From the NCBI RefSeq assembly GCF_040796495.1, contig NZ_JBFNQN010000007.1, positions 1 to 64,000 of the forward strand: 64,000 nt of DNA, read 5' to 3'. Below, piece after piece: positions 1 to 7,928 of this stretch. The position numbers and the translations under genes are program-made. Below the pieces are notes generated by a model, which saw only the letters and a list, made by a program, of their open reading frames with translations, made no database searches and was not told the origin of the DNA. The DNA comes from Kineococcus endophyticus. Lineage in GTDB: Bacteria; Actinomycetota; Actinomycetes; Actinomycetales; Kineococcaceae. Within the stretch, counting starts at the first letter, position 1, and every line of letters begins with the position of its first letter.

Positions 1-21
1 GCGGCTCTGTGGGGGGTGTGC

Positions 22-53
22 GGGGGGGGGGGGGGGCGGGGGCCCCCCCCCCC
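22..53. repeat. G/C homopolymer tract
   Basis: A run of 15 G (22-36), one C, five G (38-42) and eleven C (43-53). Read on the minus strand it follows the stop of the GlsB-type gene and gives a G-run that can pair with a C-run, so it may act as a terminator. It could also be a slippage-prone tract or a sequencing error, because it lies at the window edge. Confidence 0.6.
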
Positions 54-63
54 GACGGGGAGG

Positions 64-327
64 TCAGCGGGCGCGACCGCGCAGGGCGCCCACGATGCCG
101 ACGCCGATGACGGCGATGATGACCTGGATCACGAGCTGCAGGAAGCTGAACCCGGTCGTGTTGACACCAACAGCGCGGGACAGGGCCGTTCCGATGAGGG
201 CCGCGACGATGCCGACGACGATCGTCAGCACGATGGAGATGTTCTGCTTGCCGGGCATCACCAGGCGCGCGAGGGCGCCGATGATGAGCCCGACGATGAT
301 GGCGGTGATGATGCCGGTGACGCTCAC
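64..327 (-). CDS. GlsB/YeaQ/YmgE family stress-response membrane protein
   Basis: Small integral membrane protein of 87 residues, of the transglycosylase-associated (GlsB/YeaQ) family. These proteins accompany general stress responses; their molecular role is unknown. Three hydrophobic helices are visible (about 3-23, 32-52, 62-82), with the family pattern GLIIGALARLVMPG near the N-terminus and a GALRGR tail. The GTG start at 327 is chosen because GGAGG lies 5 nt upstream. A longer reading to 414 would add a proline-rich stretch with no hydrophobic character. The gene stands alone; a palindromic terminator separates it from the solute-binding protein gene on the same strand. Confidence 0.85.
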   Translation of the reverse strand: MSVTGIITAIIVGLIIGALARLVMPGKQNISIVLTIVVGIVAALIGTALSRAVGVNTTGFSFLQLVIQVIIAVIGVGIVGALRGRAR

Positions 328-453
328 GAGTTCCTCCAGTTCGCCGGGGCCCGTGGATCTCTGCGGGCCCGCACCGGGAGCCGGGAGGTTCCCGGTGCGC
401 CCGAAGGCTTCCACGGTTCACCGGGCTCCGCGCGCTGGAACCGGCTGGACGAG

Positions 454-485
454 CGGACGGCGGGTGGTCGACCACCCGCCGTCCG
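454..485. terminator. 32-bp perfect palindrome, terminator-like
   Basis: A perfect palindrome centred between 469 and 470 (core GGTGGTCGACCACC). It lies just after the stop of the minus-strand solute-binding protein gene and folds into a 14-bp stem with a TCGA loop. No U-tract follows, so termination strength is unknown. A protein-binding site is the alternative. Confidence 0.6.
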
Positions 486-517
486 TCGATGTCGACGCTG
501 CGTGAAGGATCCGGCGG

Positions 518-1852
518 TCAGGACCCGCTGGTCGCGTCCATGGCCTTGGCGAACTCCTCCGGCGTCGAGGACAGGCCGAAGAGCTTCTCGATGTTCTCCA
601 GCAACGCCTCCGCGGCCGTCGGCGAGAGCGCCTGGTCCCAGGACTGCTGGAAGGAGGGCGCCTCGGAGGCCAGGTCGTAGACGAACTTCAGCCACTCGCT
701 GTCCTCGCCGCTGCCGAACTCCGCGTCCGAGCCGGTGACGATGGGGACGTTGCCCGACGCGATCCAGGCCTTCGTCGTGGCGTCGGTGACCAGGCCCTCG
801 GCGAAGAACTTCTTCGCGTCCGTCTTGGCCTTGTCGGTGGCCTTGGAGGACATGGCGTAGTAGCCCGACGGGTTCCCGACCGTGTTCGCCATGTCGCCCT
901 TGCCGCCGCCGACGGAGGGGAAGGTGCTGAACGCCAGGTTCCCTCCCGTCACGAAGTCGCCGCCGTCGGTCTTCATGGAGCCGTAGACCCAGGAACCGTG
1001 CAGCATCATCGCGGCCTTGCCGCTGTACAGCAGGGCCTGGTCGGCGTTGGAGTCGGCGGTGATCGAGGCGAAGCCGTTGACGAAGCCGCCGGCCTTCACG
1101 AGGTCCTGCACCTTGGTCAGCGCTGCGATCGAGTCCGGCTGCGACCAGGCGTCCGGTTGTCCCTCGTAGATGGAGGTGAACAGTTCCGGGCCGCCGATGC
1201 GGTCGTAGAGGTACTCCAGCCACATCATGTTCGTCCAGCGGGACTGCCCGCCCAGGGCGATCGGGGCGATGCCCGCGCCCTTGAAGACGTCGACGACCGC
1301 CATGAGCTCGTCCCACGTCGTGGGGATCTCGGCGCCCACCTGCTGGAAGAGCGTCTTGTTGTAGTACATGACGATGGGGGCGACGGTCTCGCACGGCACC
1401 GCGTAGATCTTGCCGTCGACGGTCGCGGCCCCGAAGGCGCTCGCGAAGAGCTTGTCCTTGAGGGCGGCGTTCTCGGCGAAGAACGACGTCAGGTCCTCCA
1501 CCTGGGAGTTCTTCACGTAGTCGCGCAGGCCGCCACCACCCCAGGTCGGGATGATCGTCGGGGCCTGGTTCGCGCCGATGGCGGTCCGGATCTTGGCCTT
1601 GAAGGCGTCGTTCTGGAAGGACGCCATCGACAGCTTCGAGTCCGGGTTGGCCTTGTTGAAGGCCTCGATCGCGTCGCTGCGGATGCCCTCGGCCGGCTGG
1701 CCCGTGAGGAACCACATGCTCGCGCCGTCACCGCCGGAGCCGCCGGCGGCGGCGCCGGGGCCGGAGTCGCCGCACGCGGCGAGCGAGACGCCGAGCGGGG
1801 CGGCGAGGGCGAGGGCCAGGAAGGTCCGCCGGGCGGCGGTGGGGGACGTCAT
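518..1852 (-). CDS. ABC sugar transporter solute-binding lipoprotein (family 1)
   Basis: Extracellular solute-binding protein of the carbohydrate family 1 type, 444 residues, a normal length. The N-terminus (TAARRTFLALAL, then SLAAC) combines a possible twin-arginine signal with a lipobox, so it should be an anchored lipoprotein. ATG at 1852 is chosen because GGGAGAG precedes it; the upstream reading lacks a signal peptide. No permease or ATPase gene adjoins it. Its upstream region carries the same operator as the arabinofuranosidase promoter, so it probably belongs to the same LacI regulon and may feed the permeases at 6086-7928. A minus-strand TTGACA (1935-1930) overlapping the lacI stop is a tentative -35. 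Arabinoside specificity is inferred from context only. Confidence 0.85.
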   Translation of the reverse strand: MTSPTAARRTFLALALAAPLGVSLAACGDSGPGAAAGGSGGDGASMWFLTGQPAEGIRSDAIEAFNKANPDSKLSMASFQNDAFKAKIRTAIGANQAPTIIPTWGGGGLRDYVKNSQVEDLTSFFAENAALKDKLFASAFGAATVDGKIYAVPCETVAPIVMYYNKTLFQQVGAEIPTTWDELMAVVDVFKGAGIAPIALGGQSRWTNMMWLEYLYDRIGGPELFTSIYEGQPDAWSQPDSIAALTKVQDLVKAGGFVNGFASITADSNADQALLYSGKAAMMLHGSWVYGSMKTDGGDFVTGGNLAFSTFPSVGGGKGDMANTVGNPSGYYAMSSKATDKAKTDAKKFFAEGLVTDATTKAWIASGNVPIVTGSDAEFGSGEDSEWLKFVYDLASEAPSFQQSWDQALSPTAAEALLENIEKLFGLSSTPEEFAKAMDATSGS

Positions 1853-1894
1853 CGTTCTCTCCCGTTCGGAGTCGGGCCGCGGCGGTGCGGGCCC

Positions 1895-1908
1895 GTGTAT
1901 CGATATCA
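1895..1908. promoter_or_regulatory. LacI-family operator (promoter of solute-binding gene)
   Basis: The 12-mer GTGTATCGATAT at 1895-1906 contains the palindrome TATCGATA and sits between lacI and the solute-binding gene. The identical 12-mer occurs on the opposite strand at 3050-3061 before the arabinofuranosidase gene. LacI-family regulators typically bind palindromes with a central CG step. Assignment to the LacI protein encoded between the two sites is inference. Confidence 0.7.
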
Positions 1909-1931
1909 TCGCCCGCCCCGTCCCGGCTGTG

Positions 1932-2948
1932 TCAAGAGCGAGTCGTGGACTCCCGCTCGACCACCCGGAACGAGACGGTGACGTCCTGTGGGAGCGCTCT
2001 CGGACTGGCGATGCGCCGCCCCAGGAGGTGCACGGCCTGACTGACGAGCCCGTCGAGGTCGGGGGCCACCGAGGTCAGCGAGGGGATGTGGAACTGCGCG
2101 TCCTCCACGTCGTCGAAGCCCACGACGAGGACGTCGTCCGGGACGCGGACGCCCTGGTCGGCCAGACCCCGCACGACGCCGAAGGCCAGGGTGTCGGTGA
2201 CGCAGAAGATCCCGTCGGGCACCTCGCCGCGGCCCAGCAGCTCGCGGGCGCAGGCGGCCCCCGCGGCCTGGGTGACCCCGGCGTAGGCCGCCGAGGCCTG
2301 CACCCCGTGCTCGCGGACGACCCGGGCGAAGCCCTCGGCGCGGAGCACGAACGCCGCGCCCTCCGGCAGGGTCACGTCCTCCAGTCCCGTCAGCGTCGGG
2401 AAACCCACGAGGGCGAGCCGGCGGCAGCCCCGGTCCAGCAGCAACCGCGTGGCCGCCTCCGCGCCCGCCACGTTCGGCATGCTCACGTGGTCGACGGTCT
2501 GGTGCAGTTCCTGCTCGCCGAGGACGACGACGGGGACCTCCCGGCTCAGGGCGTTGATCTCGCGCTCGGTGAGTCCCAGCGCGGCGATGACGAGCCCGTC
2601 GTAGGCGTTGAGCCGGGAGTCGCGGAACGCGGCCAGCTCGCCCTCGCGGCTGGCGTGCGTCTCCTCGACCACGGTGGCCAGCCCGGCCTGGGAGAAGGCG
2701 AGGACCAGCCGGTGGGCGAGCCGGCTGTAGTAGTGGCTGTCGAGGGTGGGCACGGCGATGCCGACGACGCCCGTGCGTCCCTGCCGCAGGCTGCGCGCCG
2801 CGACGTTCACCTGGTAGCCGAGCCGGTCGACGGCCTCGAGGACGGTGCGGCGGGTGGCCTCGCTCACCGGTCGCCGGCCCGTCAGGGCGTTGGAGACGGT
2901 CATCGGGGAGACCCCCGCCTCCGCCGCGACGTCGCGCATCGTCACCAC
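1932..2948 (-). CDS. LacI-family transcriptional regulator
   Basis: LacI/GalR-family repressor of 338 residues. The N-terminal helix-turn-helix (MRDVAAEAGVSPMTVSNAL) is followed by a hinge helix (about 48-60) and a periplasmic-binding-protein-like sugar-sensing domain (VVGIAVPTL to the C-terminus). GTG at 2948 has AGGAGG 8 nt upstream; ATG at 2939 is the alternative. The gene lies between an orphan solute-binding gene and the arabinofuranosidase operon. Two identical 12-bp operators flank it, which makes it the likely local repressor, released by arabinose or an arabino-oligosaccharide. The ligand is inferred, not shown. Confidence 0.9.
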   Translation of the reverse strand: MVTMRDVAAEAGVSPMTVSNALTGRRPVSEATRRTVLEAVDRLGYQVNVAARSLRQGRTGVVGIAVPTLDSHYYSRLAHRLVLAFSQAGLATVVEETHASREGELAAFRDSRLNAYDGLVIAALGLTEREINALSREVPVVVLGEQELHQTVDHVSMPNVAGAEAATRLLLDRGCRRLALVGFPTLTGLEDVTLPEGAAFVLRAEGFARVVREHGVQASAAYAGVTQAAGAACARELLGRGEVPDGIFCVTDTLAFGVVRGLADQGVRVPDDVLVVGFDDVEDAQFHIPSLTSVAPDLDGLVSQAVHLLGRRIASPRALPQDVTVSFRVVERESTTRS

Positions 2949-3022
2949 GTCCGGCTCCTCCTGTTCCGGCCCGCCGGTTCCGAGGACGGGTCGATCCGAA
3001 GCTACCGCCGTCGGCAGCCCTC

Positions 3023-3051
3023 TTGACAGTCCGGGCGGGCGTCATCAGTAT
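3023..3051 (+). promoter_or_regulatory. Promoter of the arabinofuranosidase operon
   Basis: TTGACA at 3023-3028 and CAGTAT at 3046-3051 are separated by exactly 17 bp. This is the best consensus promoter in the window. The operator core TATCGATA (3051-3058) covers the end of the -10 and the predicted transcription start, the classic position for a repressor. Confidence 0.75.
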
Positions 3052-3061
3052 ATCGATACAC
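3048..3061. promoter_or_regulatory. LacI-family operator (arabinofuranosidase promoter)
   Basis: GTATATCGATACAC; on the minus strand it contains GTGTATCGATAT, identical to the site at 1895-1906. It overlaps the -10 and start site of the promoter just upstream of the GH51 gene. Confidence 0.75.
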
Positions 3062-3068
3062 ACACAGC

Positions 3069-3088
3069 GGGAACCGGTGCTGGTTCCC
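3069..3088 (+). other. Leader hairpin of the arabinofuranosidase mRNA
   Basis: GGGAACC (3069-3075) pairs with GGTTCCC (3082-3088) around a 6-nt loop. It lies a few bases into the predicted 5' untranslated region, so it may stabilise the mRNA or affect translation. No function is shown. Confidence 0.4.
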
Positions 3089-3158
3089 CTGGACGGTGCG
3101 ACGAGTCGAGGACGATCGCCCGCCGCCGTCCCTCTCCCCGAACCCCTTGCGAGGACAC

Positions 3159-4754
3159 GTGCTCACCGCTGACGAGGACACTGTTTCTAGTACGACCACC
3201 ACTAGCGACGACGTGGTGCCCTCCCGCGTGGTCCGCGCCGTGCTGGAGGCCGACCTGCCCGGCCCCCGCATCAACCGGCACCTCTACGGGCACTTCGCCG
3301 AGCACCTCGGCCGGTGCGTCTACGGCGGGTTCTGGGTGGGGGAGGACTCCGAGGTCCCGAACGAGGGCGGCCTGCGCCTCGACGTCGTGGAGGCGTTGCG
3401 CGCGCTGGACATCCCGAACCTGCGCTGGCCGGGCGGGTGCTTCGCGGACACCTACCACTGGCGCGACGGGGTCGGTCCGCGCGAGGACCGCCCCACGATG
3501 GTGAACTCCCACTGGGGCGACGTCGTGGAGGACAACTCCTTCGGCACCCACGAGTTCATGGCGCTGTGCGAACTCCTCGGGGCCGACCCCTACGTCTCGG
3601 CCAACGTCGGCAGCGGAACCGTCCGCGAGGCGGCGGAGTGGATCGAGTACCTCACCCGGGCCGACGACTCCCCGATGGCGCGGCTGCGGCGGGAGAACGG
3701 CCGCGACGAACCCTGGAGGGTCCCGTTCTGGGGGCTGGGCAACGAACCCTGGGGGTGCGGCGGGGGCATGGGCTCCGGTGCGTACGCCGAACTCGCGCGG
3801 CAGTACGGGACGTACAGCCTCGACCACGGCGACAACCACCTCTACCGCATCGCGGCGGGCGCGGCCGACGCCGACTACCGCTGGACCGAGGTCCTCCTGC
3901 AGAACCTCGGCCGCCACCTCGGGGTCGGCGAGGTCACCGGTCACGGCACGAACACCTACCAGGCGGTGTCGTTCCACCACTACACGATCGTCGGGGACAG
4001 CTGGGACGCGAAGGGGTCGGCCACCCGGTTCGACACCGACGAGTACTACCGCACGATGGTGAAGGCCGCGGCCATCGAGCGGATCCTCGCCGGGCACGCC
4101 GCCGTCATGGACGCGTACGACCCCGACCGGCGCGTGGGCCTCGTCCTCGACGAGTGGGGCACGTGGTTCGACGTCGAACCGGGGACGAACCCCGGGTTCC
4201 TGTTCCAGCAGAACACCCTGCGGGACGCCCTCGTCGCGTCCGTGCACTTCGACGCCTTCCACCGGCACGCCGACCGGCTCGTCATGGCGAACATCGCCCA
4301 GACGGTGAACGTGCTGCAGGCCATGCTGCTCACCGACGGGGACGCGCTCGTCCTGACCCCGAGCTACCACGTCTTCGCCATGAACAAGGGCCACCACGAC
4401 GCCGCCTCCCTGCCGCTGGCGGTCCGCGGGGCCACCCCGAGCCGGACCGTCGGGGACACCGAGCTCGCGACGTTCTCCGCCTCGGCCAGCACCAAGGACG
4501 GCCGCGTCCTCGTCTCGCTCACCAACCTCGACGCGACCGAACCCCTCGTCGTCGAGCTCGACGTCCGGGGGGTCCAGGTCGGCTCCGTCGAGGGGCACCT
4601 CCTCACGGCGCCGGAGATCTCGGCCCACAACACCGCCACGGACACCCCCGTCGTCGTGAGCGACCTGCAGGACGTGTCCGTCCACGGCGGCCTGCTGCGG
4701 GTGACGTTGCCCGCGCACAGCTTCGCCACCGTCGGCTTCGCCGTCAGCGCCTGA
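3159..4754 (+). CDS. Alpha-L-arabinofuranosidase, GH51
   Basis: Hydrolyses terminal alpha-L-arabinofuranosyl residues from arabinoside oligomers. With no signal peptide it should act in the cytoplasm on imported oligosaccharides. The 531 residues show the GH51 pattern: HFAEHLGRCVYGG near the N-terminus, RWPGGCFADTYHW, the acid/base Glu in WGLGNEPWG (about residue 196) and the nucleophile Glu in LDEWGTW (about 332), then a C-terminal beta-sandwich. GTG at 3159 is chosen because GAGG precedes it. GTG at 3096 adds an unlikely proline-rich stretch; GTG at 3213 or 3216 would give a typical GH51 N-terminus but has no ribosome site. First gene of an operon with a solute-binding protein, two permeases and a dioxygenase. 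Confidence 0.88.
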   Translation: MLTADEDTVSSTTTTSDDVVPSRVVRAVLEADLPGPRINRHLYGHFAEHLGRCVYGGFWVGEDSEVPNEGGLRLDVVEALRALDIPNLRWPGGCFADTYHWRDGVGPREDRPTMVNSHWGDVVEDNSFGTHEFMALCELLGADPYVSANVGSGTVREAAEWIEYLTRADDSPMARLRRENGRDEPWRVPFWGLGNEPWGCGGGMGSGAYAELARQYGTYSLDHGDNHLYRIAAGAADADYRWTEVLLQNLGRHLGVGEVTGHGTNTYQAVSFHHYTIVGDSWDAKGSATRFDTDEYYRTMVKAAAIERILAGHAAVMDAYDPDRRVGLVLDEWGTWFDVEPGTNPGFLFQQNTLRDALVASVHFDAFHRHADRLVMANIAQTVNVLQAMLLTDGDALVLTPSYHVFAMNKGHHDAASLPLAVRGATPSRTVGDTELATFSASASTKDGRVLVSLTNLDATEPLVVELDVRGVQVGSVEGHLLTAPEISAHNTATDTPVVVSDLQDVSVHGGLLRVTLPAHSFATVGFAVSA

Positions 4755-4790
4755 CCACCTCGTCCAGCCCTCCCGAAGGAGCGACTCCCC

Positions 4791-6086
4791 GTGACCACGC
4801 CCGCCCTGAACCCCTTCCTCAGCCGTCGCCGCGCCCTCGCCCTCGGGGGCCTGGCCGGCGGGGTCGCCCTCACCGCCTCGGCCTGCTCGTCGGGTTCCAG
4901 CGGGTCCGGTGACCCGAACACCTTCGAGTTCTGGTCGTTCACCGGCATCAACCAGAAGGCCGACGTCGAGTCGTACAAGAAGCTCGCGCCCGACGTGACG
5001 GTGAAGCTGACGGAGGTCGGCAACGCCCAGGAGACCGCCCAGGGCCTGACCACCGCCCTGGCCGGCGGGAAGGTCCCCGACCTCGTCCTCATCCAGGCCG
5101 GCGACCTGCCGAAGTTCATGAAGAACCCCGGCAACTTCACCGACCTCGCCACCCTCGGCGCCGACCAGGTCGAGGACGACTACGTCGACTGGGTCATGGC
5201 CCAGGCCACGGCGAAGTCCGGCGAGATCGTCGGCATCCCCACCGACGTCGGCGGCATGGGCGTCGCCTACCGCACCGACCTGTTCGCCGCCGCGGGCCTG
5301 CCGACGAACCGCGACGAGGTCAGCGCTCTGTGGCCCACGTGGGAGGAGTTCATCGCCACCGGCCAGCGCTACACCCAGGCCTCGGGCAGCGCCTTCATCG
5401 ACAACGCGGCCACCACCGTCTTCCTGCAGGCCGTCTCGCAGGGGACCGAGCAGTACTACTCCGCCGACGGGGAGGTCGTGTACGACACCAACCCCGTCGT
5501 CAAGGACTCCTTCGACCTCGGGCTGAAGGCCATCGCCGCCGGCATCACGGCCAAGCTGGAGAGCTTCAGCGACGGCTGGAACGCCGGCATGGCCAAGGGC
5601 ACCTTCGCCGCCGTGGCCGCCCCGTCGTGGATGCTCGGATCCATCCGCTCGGCCGCGCCCGAGACCGAGGGCAAGTGGGACATCGCCACGATCCCCGGCG
5701 GCAGCGGCAACTGGGGTGGCAGCTACCTCGCCATCCCCGCCCGCGCCGGGAACCCGAAGGCGGCCTGGGCCTACATCTCGAAGATGCAGTCGCCCGAGCA
5801 GCAGCTGCAGCACTTCATCGAGTCCGGCTCGCTGCCGACGACCCCGGTGAACTACGACAAGCCCGAGCTCGTCGACCACACCGACCCGTTCTTCGGCGAC
5901 GCGCCGACCGGCAAGATCTTCACCCAGGCCGTCCTGGGCCTGAAGCCGTTCCTCAACGGCGAGTACAACACCGAGATCAGCACCGAGCTGCTCAACGCCC
6001 TCAACGGCGTCGAGGGTGACGGTGCCCCGGCCGCCGCCGCCTGGGACACCGCCGTCAAGGGCATCAAGACGGCGATCGGCGCCTGA
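4791..6086 (+). CDS. ABC sugar transporter solute-binding lipoprotein
   Basis: Family 1 carbohydrate-binding lipoprotein, 431 residues. The N-terminus SRRRALALGGLAGG then TASAC shows a twin-arginine-like signal and a lipobox Cys. The start GTG has AAGGAG 9 nt upstream. It lies 36 nt after the arabinofuranosidase and its stop overlaps the next permease start, so it is the dedicated receptor of this importer. The likely ligand is an arabino-oligosaccharide, inferred from the GH51 neighbour. Confidence 0.9.
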   Translation: MTTPALNPFLSRRRALALGGLAGGVALTASACSSGSSGSGDPNTFEFWSFTGINQKADVESYKKLAPDVTVKLTEVGNAQETAQGLTTALAGGKVPDLVLIQAGDLPKFMKNPGNFTDLATLGADQVEDDYVDWVMAQATAKSGEIVGIPTDVGGMGVAYRTDLFAAAGLPTNRDEVSALWPTWEEFIATGQRYTQASGSAFIDNAATTVFLQAVSQGTEQYYSADGEVVYDTNPVVKDSFDLGLKAIAAGITAKLESFSDGWNAGMAKGTFAAVAAPSWMLGSIRSAAPETEGKWDIATIPGGSGNWGGSYLAIPARAGNPKAAWAYISKMQSPEQQLQHFIESGSLPTTPVNYDKPELVDHTDPFFGDAPTGKIFTQAVLGLKPFLNGEYNTEISTELLNALNGVEGDGAPAAAAWDTAVKGIKTAIGA

Positions 6087-7036
6087 TGGCCGCCACGCTG
6101 ACCCCGGGCACCCTCAAGGGGGTGAAGCCCGCGACCGCGACCCGCCCGGTGGAGAAGCGGTGGGAACGCCTCGCGCCGTACGGCTACGTCGCGCCGTTCT
6201 ACGTGCTGTTCCTGGTCTTCGGCCTCTTCCCGCTGCTGTTCACGTTCTACGTCGCGCTGTTCGACTGGAACCCGATCGGGGACAAGACCTTCGTCGGCCT
6301 GGCGAACTTCCAGCAGCTCGCGGCCGACCCGCGGTTCTGGAACGCGCTGAAGAACACGTTCAGCATCTGGATCATCTCGACCGCCCCGCAGCTGCTCATC
6401 GCGCTCGTCCTGGCGCAGGTGCTGAACAGCGCCCTGCTCCGCTTCGCCACCTTCTTCCGGATGGCGATGCTGCTGCCGTACATCACCTCGGTGGCGGCGA
6501 CGGCGATCGTCTTCGCCCAGCTCTTCAACCGCGACTTCGGGCTGCTGAACTGGGTCATCGGCGGCCTGGGGTTCGAGCACGTCGACTTCATGTCGACGCC
6601 GGTGGGCAGCCACCTCCTCGTCTCCACGATGGTCGTCTGGCGCTGGTTCGGCTACAACACGCTGCTCTACCTCGCGGCGCTGCAGGCCGTCCCGCGCGAC
6701 CTCTACGAGGCGGCCGCGATGGACGGTGCGGGCCCCGTCAAGCAGTTCTTCCACATCACGCTGCCCTCGCTGCGGCCGGTGATCGTCTTCACCGTCATCA
6801 TGTCGACGATCGGCGGGCTGCAGATCTTCACCGAACCGCTGCTGCTGTCGAACGGGACGCTGACGTGCGGGACGGCCCGGCAGTGCCAGACGCTCTCGCT
6901 GTTCCTCTACGAGCAGGGCTTCGGGTCGTTCAAGTTCGGCTACGGCTCGGCCATCGGGGTCGCCCTGTTCGCGATCATCGTCGTCGTGGCCCTCGTCAAC
7001 TTCCTGCTCTCCAGCCGACTCGGGAAGAAGGGCTGA
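6086..7036 (+). CDS. ABC sugar transporter permease (MalF/UgpA type)
   Basis: Inner-membrane permease of 316 residues with about six transmembrane helices. The cytoplasmic EAA loop is EAAAMDGAGPVKQFFHITLPSLRP (about 212-235), which docks the ATPase. ATG overlaps the previous stop (TGATG). The operon has no ATPase gene, so it probably uses a shared MsiK-type ATPase encoded elsewhere, as is common for actinobacterial carbohydrate importers. Confidence 0.93.
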   Translation: MAATLTPGTLKGVKPATATRPVEKRWERLAPYGYVAPFYVLFLVFGLFPLLFTFYVALFDWNPIGDKTFVGLANFQQLAADPRFWNALKNTFSIWIISTAPQLLIALVLAQVLNSALLRFATFFRMAMLLPYITSVAATAIVFAQLFNRDFGLLNWVIGGLGFEHVDFMSTPVGSHLLVSTMVVWRWFGYNTLLYLAALQAVPRDLYEAAAMDGAGPVKQFFHITLPSLRPVIVFTVIMSTIGGLQIFTEPLLLSNGTLTCGTARQCQTLSLFLYEQGFGSFKFGYGSAIGVALFAIIVVVALVNFLLSSRLGKKG

Positions 7037-7037
7037 C

Positions 7038-7928
7038 ATGGCCACCACCACCGGAACCCCGCAGCGCGACTCCGTCCGCGTCCGGACGTCGCGGACCCGC
7101 CGGCGGTCCATCGGCCGCGTGCGCTGGTACACCTACCTGCTGCTCGGCCTCGCGGCCGCGGCCTGCATCTTCCCCGTCTACTGGATGTTCGTCGTCTCCT
7201 CCGTGGGGTCGCAGGCAGCGACGCAGCTGCCGCCCCGCGTCGTGCCCGGCGGGAACTTCCTGGACCTGCTCGAGCTGGTGTTCGAGACGGTCCCGTTCGT
7301 CCGGTCGCTCGTCAACAGCTTCGTCGTCGCGTCCCTCATCGCGGTCGGTCAGGCGTTCCTCTGCTCCCTGGCCGGTTTCGCCTTCGCCAAGATGACCTTC
7401 AAGGGACGGGACGTGCTGTTCCTCGTCCTCGTCCTGACGATGACCGTCCCGGCCCAGCTCGCGATCATCCCGCAGTACATGATCATGTCGACGCTCGGCT
7501 GGGTGGACACCCTGCAGGCGCTCGTCGTGCCGGGTCTGGTCAGCGCCTTCGGCATCTTCTGGATGCGCCAGCACATCAGCGCGACGATCAGCGACGAGCT
7601 GCTGCAGGCCGCCCGGATGGACGGCGCGAACTCCTGGCAGATCTTCCTGCGGATCGCCTTCCCGGTGGTCCGGCCGGCGGCCGCGGTGCTCGGGCTGCTC
7701 GGGTTCGTCAACGCGTGGAACGACTTCCTGTGGCCGTTCATCGTGCTGAAGTCCCCGGACATGTACACGGCGCAGATCGCCATCAAGGCGCTGCAGTCCA
7801 ACATCTCCGTCGACCTCGGCCTGGCGATGGCCGGTTCCTTCCTCGTGACGGTGCCGCTGCTGGTGCTGTTCGCGTTCTTCGGCAAGCAGATGGTGTCCGG
7901 CATCATGGACGGAGCGTTCAAGGGATGA
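7038..7928 (+). CDS. ABC sugar transporter permease (MalG/UgpE type)
   Basis: Second permease of the importer, 296 residues, about six helices. The EAA-type loop reads QAARMDGANSWQIFLRIAFPVVRP. It starts 1 nt after the first permease stops and ends with an ATGA overlap into the dioxygenase gene, so all three are translated together. Confidence 0.93.
   Translation: MATTTGTPQRDSVRVRTSRTRRRSIGRVRWYTYLLLGLAAAACIFPVYWMFVVSSVGSQAATQLPPRVVPGGNFLDLLELVFETVPFVRSLVNSFVVASLIAVGQAFLCSLAGFAFAKMTFKGRDVLFLVLVLTMTVPAQLAIIPQYMIMSTLGWVDTLQALVVPGLVSAFGIFWMRQHISATISDELLQAARMDGANSWQIFLRIAFPVVRPAAAVLGLLGFVNAWNDFLWPFIVLKSPDMYTAQIAIKALQSNISVDLGLAMAGSFLVTVPLLVLFAFFGKQMVSGIMDGAFKG

Noticed and set aside
3045-5879. 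A 944-codon open frame antisense to the arabinofuranosidase and binding-protein genes
   Set aside because: In DNA this GC-rich, frames opposite real genes often lack stops. The translation is Gly/Val/Arg-rich and shows no motif, while the plus strand encodes clear families.
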